Under the pieces are notes generated by a model, which was given only the letters and a program-made list of their open reading frames with translations, made no database searches and was not told the origin of the DNA. The translations under genes and the position numbers were made by a program. Source: a virus. From it: a stretch of 30,645 nucleotides of DNA. The DNA is taken from positions 1-30,645 of IMG/VR virus record IMGVR_UViG_3300013131_000167. The stretch is one strand, 5' to 3'. This document shows positions 15,489 through 24,700 of the stretch, one piece after another (position 1 is the stretch's first letter; each line of letters begins with the position of its first letter).

Positions 15489-15833
15489 CTAAGAAAACTC
15501 GAAAACTCGCTTGAAGGTGGCGGTAACGTTGAACCAGTTGTAGGTCTGCTGAGTGACGGTCCACTCCTCACAGCGCCACCGCTGGGCTGCTGTTGCGTCA
15601 GGTGGTTGCCAGTCAAAGGCTTCACCGGCATCTGCGCGAGCCTGTAAGAAGGTGTCGATCTGGGTGGCGTCTGACTCCCTGACTTCCCAGGTGAGGCGCC
15701 ATTCGGGGCGGAGGTTGTTTAAGCCGAAACGCAGCGAGACCTCGTAGCCGTCCCCGTACAGCATCTTGGTGCGTATAGGTTCCGACTGCTTAGGAGCCGG
15801 TGTTACAGGCAGGATGGCGGGGAAGGTTGCCAT
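15489..15833 (-). CDS. M: Minor tail protein M-like
   Basis: The gene encodes 114 aa, near the 109 aa of lambda gpM. Features include SEPIRTKMLYGDGYEVSLRF (the 'gDGYe.R...G.n' motif), PEWRLTWEVRES, FDWQPP and WRCEEWTV, and a final FNVTATFKRVFE. This order (GDGYE, W-W-V, F-W-PP, C-W) is the conserved M pattern. It shares its first base with the previous stop (TAATG at 15833). M is a minor tail protein needed in tip assembly. A second M-like protein lies 1.6 kb upstream (17420-18181), so in this phage the M position is duplicated. Confidence 0.87.
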   Translation of the reverse strand: MATFPAILPVTPAPKQSEPIRTKMLYGDGYEVSLRFGLNNLRPEWRLTWEVRESDATQIDTFLQARADAGEAFDWQPPDATAAQRWRCEEWTVTQQTYNWFNVTATFKRVFEFS

Positions 15834-16060
15834 TACATCAAGGGCGGCAGCCCAATCATCTTGCTTTCTCGCCGGCCTTCAGACTGCACAGCGCTTGAGG
15901 GAGCGTACCACGTAGGCGTGTTATTCGTTGCATTAACTATGCTTGGATAGCTAATGCCTGTGACAACAGCGCTTACTGTCGAACTGCCCGTCACAAGCGT
16001 AGTGGTAAAGCCGGTGGATATGGCTGCCTGGCCTAAGGGAGATTGATTGAAGGTAGGCAT
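15833..16060 (-). CDS. Hypothetical small virion protein (75 aa)
   Basis: The gene encodes 75 aa, starting MPTFNQSPLGQAAISTGFTT, with a Thr, Ser and Val-rich middle (TVSAVVTGISYPSIV) and a basic end (QSEGRRESKMIGLPPLM). No family is recognised. It overlaps both neighbours by TAATG at 16060 and 15833, so it is translated in the same chain. The beta-rich composition suggests a structural component, perhaps a short adaptor between the 331-aa protein and the M-like protein. A chance frame is less likely because both junctions are exact overlaps. Confidence 0.65.
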   Translation of the reverse strand: MPTFNQSPLGQAAISTGFTTTLVTGSSTVSAVVTGISYPSIVNATNNTPTWYAPSSAVQSEGRRESKMIGLPPLM

Positions 16061-17055
16061 TAGCCGACTGTTCTAGCGAGAAGTACGCATGTGCCACCGC
16101 CGGAGGAGTTGTTTGCCGCTTGGTGGGCTATCACCTCATACTCTTCTGTGCCGGCGCTCACAACCAAAGTATCACCAGTAGTAATAGCTATGTTTGCATA
16201 ATAACCAGTTAAACCAAAGTCTGCGGGTAAAACAGGTAAGTAGGGAGAGCATTGTATGGAAGTAAAAACAGGAGTGTGGTCTGCAGCTAGGCCTGTATGC
16301 GTGTTTGTGAACGCAGTGGGAAGCCATGTAGTAATAGTATTCTGGTCTACGTTAGTGGTGCCTGAGCCTGAATTATTTCCGATTGGAGCATACCTTAGAA
16401 ATTGAGGAATTAAACGAAAAGCGGTAACACTGGTAGTGCCATTAAGAGCACTTGACCCTAGAAAAGTGCGTCGGGTATGCCCTGCGTAGTGCATAAAAGC
16501 CATAATGCCATAGTAGAACGTACTTGCTCCAGTTGTTGAAATAACTCCGTTAAATGCAGTTAAATTTTGATTTACAAAAGAAGTTGCTGTGTAAGCGCCA
16601 AAAGGAATTAAAAAGCGAAAAATAGTAGAGCTTTGACGGAACACAAACCAAGTGCAACTTGCGTTAATAGCACTTGTGTAACGGGTAAGTGTGAGACTGG
16701 TTGCAGTTGTTAAGGTGTTAACAAAAGAAAGGTGGTTTGTGGTAGAGTTTGTTGTAGTGGAGTAGAAGTTTTGATACTGTGTGCCACTGGGAGCATTTGT
16801 CGTGTTGTTCCAGTTCAGTGCGGTATGTATAGCAATTTCTGTGGTGGTGAACATGAACCAGTAATAGACCGTGCCGTAAGTCTTGGTTGAATCGTTTACT
16901 ACTTCTAGGATGCGGTTTTCTACGCTGCCGCTAAGAAATGCACCGTACCACTCGGTCATCAGGCCTGCGTCGATAAATGCAGAGCGAAATAGGTTTGCTA
17001 AGCCTGATGCAGTCCAGGTAGGATCAAGGGTATATACTTGCTTGGTTACGGCCAT
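16060..17055 (-). CDS. Virion structural protein, unknown family
   Basis: The gene encodes 331 aa. The N-terminal MAVTKQVYTLDPTWTASGLA, then FRSAFIDAGLMTEWYGAFLSGSVENRILEV, is followed by a region rich in Thr, Ser and Asn (NFYSTTTNSTTNHLSF) and aromatic beta strands (CTWFVFRQSSTIFRFLIPFG). Its end is LVVSAGTEEYEVIAHQAAN, then GTCVLLART. A similar N-terminal phrase ('VY.LD.TWTA...A..FR.AF.DAGLM..W') is one I recall from cyanophage tail genes, with no assigned function. It lies in the cassette between the two M-like proteins. A receptor-binding or decoration role is inferred from that position only. Confidence 0.7.
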   Translation of the reverse strand: MAVTKQVYTLDPTWTASGLANLFRSAFIDAGLMTEWYGAFLSGSVENRILEVVNDSTKTYGTVYYWFMFTTTEIAIHTALNWNNTTNAPSGTQYQNFYSTTTNSTTNHLSFVNTLTTATSLTLTRYTSAINASCTWFVFRQSSTIFRFLIPFGAYTATSFVNQNLTAFNGVISTTGASTFYYGIMAFMHYAGHTRRTFLGSSALNGTTSVTAFRLIPQFLRYAPIGNNSGSGTTNVDQNTITTWLPTAFTNTHTGLAADHTPVFTSIQCSPYLPVLPADFGLTGYYANIAITTGDTLVVSAGTEEYEVIAHQAANNSSGGGTCVLLARTVG

Positions 17056-17056
17056 T

Positions 17057-17413
17057 TTAGGAAACCCTTTCGTAGTGGATGGTCAGATCAATGGTAGATA
17101 CTGCATTGGCTCTAGCGTGTAAGGCGTCGCCCTCTTCTAAGTAGAGGTACTCGTTCTTATCTAGTACTATAAGAGAAGTGTTTGGGGCTACGGTTGCGGC
17201 TTTGATTACATAGGTGTGTACGGAGCTACGGAATACTGTTATGTCTACAGATGCAGTGCCGCTAGTAAGGTTAGCAGCACGAATTACGTTGACTTTAAGT
17301 AGTTCATTGCTTGTAGGGCCATTACTTAAGGCACTCGCTAAAGTAGTGGTAGCGGAGTAAAGACCGGTTTTGCCAGTTATAGTTACTGGTTGCTTGAGAT
17401 TGGGGGCTGCCAT
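17057..17413 (-). CDS. Small virion protein, paralogue of the gene at 2412-2771
   Basis: The gene encodes 118 aa and starts MAAPNLKQPVTITGKTGLYS. It has the same YLYLEEGDALHARANAVS end motif as the protein at 2412-2771 and aligns to it along its whole length, with about 45% identity by eye. Starting codons and the first seven residues match exactly. It lies 1 nt before the 331-aa gene and 6 nt after the M-like gene. Two copies 14.6 kb apart, each among host-interaction genes, suggest a repeated adaptor or decoration subunit. The family is otherwise unidentified. Confidence 0.75.
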   Translation of the reverse strand: MAAPNLKQPVTITGKTGLYSATTTLASALSNGPTSNELLKVNVIRAANLTSGTASVDITVFRSSVHTYVIKAATVAPNTSLIVLDKNEYLYLEEGDALHARANAVSTIDLTIHYERVS

Positions 17414-17419
17414 GGTCGA

Positions 17420-18181
17420 TCAGTCTCCCCACCAGTCTACCTGGAAATCGCGGTCCCAGCCGTAAACCTGATCAAACATGCTCACAAAATAGTCAGTGCC
17501 GAGGCTGAAATACAGTAGCGTGACCGGCTTCGGGCTGAGCGCAAGATTCCCTGCTGTTGCAGGCATAACACGGCCCCACAGCACTGAGGTGTTCGTTCCG
17601 GTGAGCTGGAACATCCCCTTATCGGCATAGATCGGCCTAGTCTTAAATAGGCCTACACTGGCCAAAGAGTCAATACTACCCAGTCCATCGAAATTACCAT
17701 CAGATGCAAGAGCATCGAAAGCAATAGTAAGTATAATGCTGCCTGCATTTGTCCTAAAAACTCTGTTGTATAAAAACGTGGAAGGCAGGCCGGTCAAGCT
17801 TAGGGCGCCGACATTGGGAGCTATTCGCGGCAGGTCGTAGCTGAACACCTCTCGAATCGTGGCCTCAACCTCCCAGATGCCATAGGCAACCACCTGCTTA
17901 GTCCAGTTGTCGCAGCGGAATCGCGCTCTTGTACCAGTCGGCGGGGTCCACCGAAACCACTCCCCCGCCTTAGCCCGTTCGGCAAAGAAAAAATCGAGCG
18001 TGTTGGCCTCAATGGGACGCAATATCCATTTCACCCTCCACTCGGGCGAGGTTTGGTTCTGACCTCGAACGAATCGTTGCTCGATGCCCCATTCCGGCAT
18101 GGCGGTGGCACGCTGTCGTGGCCTGACCGTCTTGGTTACCGGGTAGACGGGGGTATAGGCCGGCAAGCAAAGATCGTCCAT
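17420..18181 (-). CDS. Minor tail protein M-like with C-terminal extension
   Basis: The gene encodes 253 aa. Residues about 1-115 are M-like (MPEWGIEQRFV, SPEWRVKWILRP, WFRWTPPTG, FRCDNWTKQ, IWEVEATIREVF), with the same order of W, PP and CxNW features as the shorter M-like protein at 15489-15833. Residues about 118-253 form an extra domain with FDALASDGNFDGLGSID, which resembles FDTLASNNNFDALGTLD in the C-terminal part of J (6004-7308). Such a fusion of M to a J-like module is unusual. The ATG is 2 nt after the stop of the 57-aa gene. It probably sits in the tip complex. Confidence 0.82.
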   Translation of the reverse strand: MDDLCLPAYTPVYPVTKTVRPRQRATAMPEWGIEQRFVRGQNQTSPEWRVKWILRPIEANTLDFFFAERAKAGEWFRWTPPTGTRARFRCDNWTKQVVAYGIWEVEATIREVFSYDLPRIAPNVGALSLTGLPSTFLYNRVFRTNAGSIILTIAFDALASDGNFDGLGSIDSLASVGLFKTRPIYADKGMFQLTGTNTSVLWGRVMPATAGNLALSPKPVTLLYFSLGTDYFVSMFDQVYGWDRDFQVDWWGD

Positions 18182-18183
18182 AC

Positions 18184-18357
18184 TTACAACAGCAGACCGC
18201 CGGGTAGCCTTTGCCTTGCTAGCTCCTCCTGCACAGCCTGGCTTATGGCCCGGCCGAGTTGCTCGCTTTTATTTGAGTCGCCCTGCACCTTACGCAGCTT
18301 TGGTACTGACTGCTTACTCGATCCATAGTCCGATGCAATGTCAGGAAAGATTGCCAT
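18184..18357 (-). CDS. 57-aa chimeric remnant: M-like N-terminus, tape-measure-like C-terminus
   Basis: The ATG at 18357 is 2 nt after the stop of the tube-like gene and the TAA at 18184 is 2 nt before the next ATG. The first 25 residues, MAIFPDIASDYGSSKQSVPK and LRKVQ, resemble the N-terminus of M-like minor tail proteins (compare MATFPAILP, KQSEPIRTK). Residues 33-57, QLGRAISQAVQEELARQRLP then GGLLL, strongly resemble the end of the tape measure protein (LGQAISAAVQAEIIKQKRPG, GILA). It looks like a product of recombination in a duplicated tape-measure/M region. Whether it works is unknown; its spacing shows it is translated. Confidence 0.72.
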   Translation of the reverse strand: MAIFPDIASDYGSSKQSVPKLRKVQGDSNKSEQLGRAISQAVQEELARQRLPGGLLL

Positions 18358-18359
18358 TT

Positions 18360-18767
18360 TTACAGTTCAAGTGTTATAAGGCCATTCGTTACATAGTTGC
18401 AGCTTATCGCTTGCACGTCGTCCGGGCTTGAGCCGTAAGTAGCTTCTTGAATCAAACCGTTAAAAACTATTTTTTTGCTGCTAGTTAGATAAAGTTCAAA
18501 TAACGCATTGCCCTGATCATCAGGATTATTCACCGCCTCAATAAAATCATTATTATTTCCGTCATATATTAAGTCAACAGAGCCGCTACCTGAGATAGTC
18601 CCACCAAATGCTTCACGGTAAGTGCTTCCAACTAGAGTTCTTTCAAGAATTTCTTTCCTTACGTTCATTGTCCAAGACTTGACAGTAGTAAGCACGACAG
18701 CGGCTCCACCCGTTGCGTTGAATCTAACAGATCCTTCGTAGCCTTGATGGTAAGTGAAAGCGCTCAT
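18360..18767 (-). CDS. Tail-tube-like protein, possible distal tail subunit
   Basis: The gene encodes 135 aa: MSAFTYHQGYEGSVRFNATG, VKSWTMNVRKEILERTLVGS, then SGSGSVDLIYDGNNNDFIEA and a final VTNGLITLEL. The 'V+.W.+.+....+..T..G' stretch followed by a G.G.+.+.Y strand resembles the same region of the major tail protein (VRDWSLEISRAEIDVTTIGK) and is a typical tail-tube fold element. It directly follows the tape measure gene with a TAATG overlap, where siphophages often have a distal tail protein. I infer a tube-like ring at the tail tip. The alternative is a duplicated tail-tube subunit of unknown place. Confidence 0.65.
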   Translation of the reverse strand: MSAFTYHQGYEGSVRFNATGGAAVVLTTVKSWTMNVRKEILERTLVGSTYREAFGGTISGSGSVDLIYDGNNNDFIEAVNNPDDQGNALFELYLTSSKKIVFNGLIQEATYGSSPDDVQAISCNYVTNGLITLEL

Positions 18768-21700
18768 TATGCAAGAATGCCTCCAGGACGCTTCTGTTTA
18801 ATTATTTCGGCCTGCACTGCGGCTGAGATTGCCTGACCCAGTGCTGCACCTTGCTGCTGGTCTCCCTCCACGCTAGTGCCCTTCGCGTCCACATTCACTG
18901 TAACGTTAATGTCGCCACCACCACCAGAGGCATCAACGCCTAGGCGGCCTCCTGGACCTCTAGTGAGGGGCATGACGGCCTCTGGGCCGGCCTCACCCAT
19001 GAGGCCAGTGCGCATGGCCCCGCCGTCGGCGAATTTGAACAGGGTGGGGGACTTGACGATCGAGTTGGCGAAGGCACCGCCCATCGCAAATGGGGTGATG
19101 GGATCTGCAAACATGTCGCCTTTGGCAAAAGCGGCAATGCCGTTTTGGGCAAATACGCCACCGTTAGCGAAGCCAAAGTTGGGACCCGCAGCGCCCTTGC
19201 CTGTGATGGGATCGAAGTAGCCACCCTTAAAAACACCACCACCACTGAAGCCAGGGAGCACGCCCAGTATTTTGTTCAGGATTGCCATAGTGATCATCTT
19301 GGCAATCATCTGAGCTGCCATATCCAAGAAGTGATCGGCTGTACTCTGGAAGAAGCTGGCTAGCGCTTCTTGGGCTGACATGCTTCCGCTGATGACACCC
19401 TTGAAGGAATCGGAAAAGGCTCTGCCAATGGCATCAGCAGCGGCGATAGCTCGATTAGCTGGATCGGCAAGGTCGGCTAGCTCTTTTTTGAGTTCGCCAA
19501 TCCTGCTTTCAACTTTTTCGCGGGGGGATAAGATTGAAGCTTCGGCGGCCCCACGAGCACCAGAAGCGGCTCCGCTGGCCTCGCCCTCTGCCTTCTCGGC
19601 TAATTTATTTCGCAGATCAAGAATATCCTGAAGCTTCTTCCTTAGCTCCTCTTGCTTTGCGACATCCTCGGTTGTTGCAATAAGGCCAGCAAGCGTGGCT
19701 TCTGTCAGCCTGAAAGTGCCGTCAACAAGTTCCGGATTCAGCTTGAGCCTCTCTAGCTCGGCTCTTACGGCTTGATTCGTGGTTGTTTCAAGCCCAGCCA
19801 AAACACTATTCTTATCTCTTACAATTTCAAGAACACGTATCTCTCCTTCAATAAGCTCTGGGGCGATGCCCTCAAAAGCTAAGCGGTTCCGCTCCTTACG
19901 CTTCTGAATTTCAAACTCAAGTTCTCGGTTTTGCTCTTTGTATTGAAGAATTGGAGCCAACACCTGTTGCTCAAGGGCAAAGCGAGCCGCTTCCGATTGG
20001 ACTGCGAGCCTTTGCCTATCAATCGCTGTTGCGCCTGCAGTTGCAGCCCTGATTTTTTCAATTATCCCGAGATATTGCTGCATCAAGTCATTGATGCCGA
20101 TAAGCTGCGGGCTGCTCGGCAAAGCAGGCATCGACGGGGGCCGTGGAGCGATCGGCTTGGCACCCACGGCGCCTGAGGCCGCCTGAACGGATGCACCAGC
20201 AGAGGCTGCCTGGCCAGCTCCGCCAGTGAGCCCCCTGACCATCCTTCCGGTCTTTCTGCTGAAATATCCAACGCCTGGCTGAAGGTAAATGTCGGGGTCC
20301 GCCTTGCCAGAAACGGCCTTACCAAGCTGCAGGAACGGCAGGGGAGCATAGGGATCGCCTCCCTTTGCGCCTTCTATGTGAACATGCGGGCCAGTGCTCA
20401 GTCCAGTTGAACCCACTCTTGCAAGAAGTTGATTCGACCCAAATTTGTCACCGGCTTTGACTAGCACTTCATTCAAATGTGCAGCGAAAGCCCTGACGCC
20501 GTTGTCAAGCTCTACTTCAAGAATCTTCCCGTATCCGCCAAGAGTTCCCACCTTCAGGACTTTTCCTCCAATTTCATACCCAAGCGCAGTGCCGATTGGC
20601 GCAGGAATATCGACTCCGGTGTGCATCCGCATCTGGCCCGTGATCGGATGACGACGCTCCCCAGGCCTGTCTCCGATCGGAAAGCCGTCAACCGAAGTTC
20701 CCGTATAGCCGCCCTTTGCTTGAACTGCTAGTCCTTCTTGCGCTACGATTTGCTTTTTCCTCTCTAGATCAATTTCCACTTCGTAGCGATGCTTGGCCAT
20801 CGCTAAACGGTGCTCTTCAATCTGTATGACGTAATCACCAATCTGCCTTTCAATTTGCAGGCGAGCGCGAGAGACATCACGTGAGAACTCATCGCGCTGG
20901 ATCGCCATTTGGGATACGCGATCTTCAACTTGAAGTTTGTAACGGTTAACTTCTTGGTCGATCCTCTGCAGCTCCAGCTTGAGTTGCTTTTCAGCCTGCT
21001 GGAGATCAGCTTCGCCTTCGGCCCTGATTTTCAGATACTCCCTTGCGGCATTAACGACGCCCTGAGCAACTGGATCAAGGCCGATAGACGCTTTTTGAAG
21101 CTGCAGATCAAAAGCTTCAATTGCGTTCTGCTGGCGCTTCCTATCATTTTCAATAAGTTTCTGCTCAAGCTCTTGGCGCTTGCTGAATACTTGATCCTCG
21201 ACAGAGCGGCGGAATTCGATAGCCTCCCGCTCCATATCAGTCGCACGCTTACGAAGACTATAAACGGTATCTTCAATGCTTAGGCGAAGATCTACATTGC
21301 TCCGCTCAAGTGCTATTCCTTGCTGAACAAGTGAGCGGGCCTTGTCAGCTTTTTCAATCGCCTTATCAAGATTGGCCAGCTGCTGCTCTGGAGTAAGCGC
21401 CCCTTCCCGCGCCCTAGGCATATTTGCGCTAGGCTTGTAAAATTCTGCCAATGCAGTCCGCTGCCTAGCAGCCTCTTTTTTGCTCAGGCCACCAAACAAA
21501 GGGCCAAATTTGATTCCGATTTGTTCCGAAAGATCTATATTTCTTATTTCACGGTCAAACGCTTCTTTTTGATTGCCGGTTAAACCGGCTGATACGTCCT
21601 TCGCCAGCTGCTGCGACCTAGAAGATTGATTGCTAATATCAACTATGCTCGCAACCCATTCCAGTAGCCCGGCCATTGGCCCAGCAAGGGCTGCCTGAAG

Positions 21701-24700
21701 TTGCAGGTTAAACTCAGCCCATGCCTTGCTCAACCTAAGAGAGGCATCGCCTAGCTCCATTAAATCATTAACGCCAGAGACGCCAATTTTCTTGATCATC
21801 TCAGCTTGAATTTCAGCGGTTGCCCTTGCTGTCTGACCAGTTTCAATCAGCTTAGAAATATAATATTCTTGCTGACGACTTGCAAACAGCCCTGCTGCTT
21901 TAAGGCTTTCAAAGCCTTCAATTGGATAATTAAGAGATTTGCCAGTTTCTTGCGCTGCCTGATTCAGGGCATCAAACGCAGCCCCCAGCGCCGTACCGAT
22001 CAGCGATAGGCCGAAGCCCAGGCCGCCACCAAGGAAGCCACCGCCAAAGCCACCAGCAAGGCCACCAACGGACGCTCCAAGGCCCTGGCCGAACAAGAGC
22101 GGGAATGCGCCACCGATCAGGCCTTCGCTGATGCCACGACCGATCCTGGGGTCAAATCGACGAGTCAGGAAGTCAGCATCGGGAGCGCGACGCTCAAGCT
22201 GCCGATCAAGATTGGCCGCAGTCTCACGTAATTGATTGTCAAGCCGATCAAACCCTTCAATTGTTGGATCAAGAACAGAGCGGAATTCTTTCAGGATCGC
22301 GCTCAGCGCTTCCAGCTCCTTGGCAGACACCTTGGCTGGGTTGGCCAACTCCTTGAGGCCCAGGAGCGCCTGTGGCCCTTGTTGAGCGGCCTCAGCGGCT
22401 CGACGGGCCAGGTCGTCAGGATCTCTATAGGGGCCGCTACCAGGGCCTCCGCCAACGGGTGGGCGAGGGCCGCCGCCACCACCAAACACGCCACTGATGG
22501 CATTAGAGATGCGATCGAACAGGCCAGAGATTGCATTGCGAAGGCCCCCTTGGGCTGCCGAAACAGCTGCATCAACCACACGGCCAGCTGGCAGGGCAAG
22601 CTGCCTTGATGCGCTCTCGCCCATCACAGAAGCAGCCCGCTCCTCTGAGCGTTGATATGCTCTCATCCGGCGAAGTTCTTGTGCTGGTGATAGCCCAGAA
22701 GCAAAAAGACTAGACGGCAGAGTAAGCTGTCTCTCGCTCATCACGGCGGCACCTCTTTCGTCCGATCGCTGGTAGGCCCTCAGGCGCCGGAGTTCCTGAG
22801 CCGGGGAAAGGCCAGAAGCGAATAGTGCAGGCGGGAGGGCGCCAGCAATTGGACGACTAGCAAGAAGACCTGGGCGCCCAGCACCTCTAAAAGCATCTTC
22901 AGCGAGAACAGAAAGCCCTCTTTTCGCGGAACGCTCGTAAGCCCTAGTAATTCTTTCTTGCTGTGATGGTGTAATAATTTCCACTGCAGGCGCCAATAGC
23001 TTTGGCCCAGTAAATCTTTCCGCCCTAATTCTCTCGGAAGCGGGAACTCTCAGCTCACGAATAAATTTAGAAAAGGCATTTGTAATTGCTTTTTCAAGCT
23101 CCCCAGGGCCAAGCATTCTTTGCGTAGGCATGAAAGAGGGAAGCTCCTCGGATACACGCGCTCGTCGATTTGCAGCGCCGACCAAATCCGTGGTTATTCG
23201 AGAACTGGGCAGTGCATTCAGAAGGTTTCTGTAAATACTTGGTTGGGTTGTCAGCGCCGCAATTTGGCTTCTGAAGCGACGGAACATCTCATCCATTTCG
23301 CCGCCAGCGCCAGATGAATCAAATGATCGGATAGGCAAAGGCCTGTAGCCGGCAGAAGGCGTGTCAATGAAGCTAAATCCCCTATTTGTGGCGGTAAGTT
23401 TTTTGACAGTTCTCTCTGGAGTTAGCTGGCCAAATGCTTTTTCTGTTGCCGCCTGAATCCTTGGATAGGATTTCTGCATTTCGGAAATATATGTGCTGAC
23501 GAGATTCTCTACTAGCTCAATCATGAAACGAGAAGGGCTCTTGATTCCGAATGCTTTGTTAATTGCTTGAGTTGCGGCAGTAGCAAAGGCCTTGGCAGCG
23601 GCAGCAGAACTTGTAGCGCCCTTTTTCAACCCCGATGCGAATGTCTCGATGATATTTCCGGCAGCTTCGCCTGCTGCTGGCTTGCCTGTATTGAATTCAC
23701 GAACAATCTTGTCAATTCCCTCAGCAGGGTTCATGGTCCCAAGGAATTGCTGGCGAGATTGGCGAGCCTCTTGCAGACTCTGCAGTGCAGCCTGAAGTCC
23801 AACGCCAGGAATTCCCCCAGTCTTCAACTGAGTTCTCATTGCATCTGCATAATTCCTAGCGGCAACGACTTGACTGGCTAAAGTTTGAAGCTCCCGCTCG
23901 CTAGCTTTGTTGCGAATTGCCTGAATATTGTTAATAGCTTGCTCAACTTGTAGTCTTTCATTGGAGACGACAACGCCTTTATTCTCAAGATCAATAAGCT
24001 GACTCAGGCCACCCCTGGCCAAATTCAACAGCCGCTCTCTTCTTGCTTCTAGCTGCTCAGCAGTTGCAGGCTTTTTGCTACCGGAACCTTGACCGGAGCC
24101 TTGATATTCTCCAGCGGCTTTTGCCTCTAAGGTCCTTATTCTAAGAAGATCTCTGAAAAGCTTAATATTCTCGCCAATCGCCCTAGAATTGTCAAGAGTG
24201 AAATCAACTTCACCCCCAGCAAGGTCGTTCAGTAGTTTGCGGAGCCTAACTTTTTCATCCAAGAATTTAACGCCCTTTCCCTCTTCAATATTGTATTTCA
24301 GTTGCAGTTCAGCTAGTGCTCTTTCTTGCGCAACTATCTGATTAAATGCTTTACCGCTCTCTGCTGCTCCTTCCCCTTTCATTTCCTGCCTGATCTCTTC
24401 TCCTCTTGCAAGGGCAATCTGCCAGGAATTTCGCGTCCAGTCTTTTTTAGAAGCAGTCGCCTGAAGCGCAGTTTCAAGTTTAAGCTGCTTCTCAACTTCT
24501 TTTGTTATAAATTGAGCTGATTCAAGCCTTTGCTCATAAAGTTCATTTCGGGCTTGATCAACGCTAGCAGACAGTGCAAGTTTTTGAGATTCGGGAATAG
24601 CAGCTTTTCCAATCCTGGTCAATAAATCTTCTGTTTTTTGATATACATCGTTAATTTCAACTGCATATTTCTGCTGAGCCGCCAAATCGTTAATTTTTTT

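Noticed and set aside
15481-15564. Extension of the first propeller protein to the ATG at 15564
   Set aside because: It would overlap the M-like gene by 76 bases, and the paralogue has no matching sequence; the ATG at 15480 has normal spacing.
20909-21283. Plus-strand frame of 124 aa within the tape measure gene
   Set aside because: It lies opposite coiled-coil coding sequence; its hydrophobic look follows from reading antisense to charged codons.
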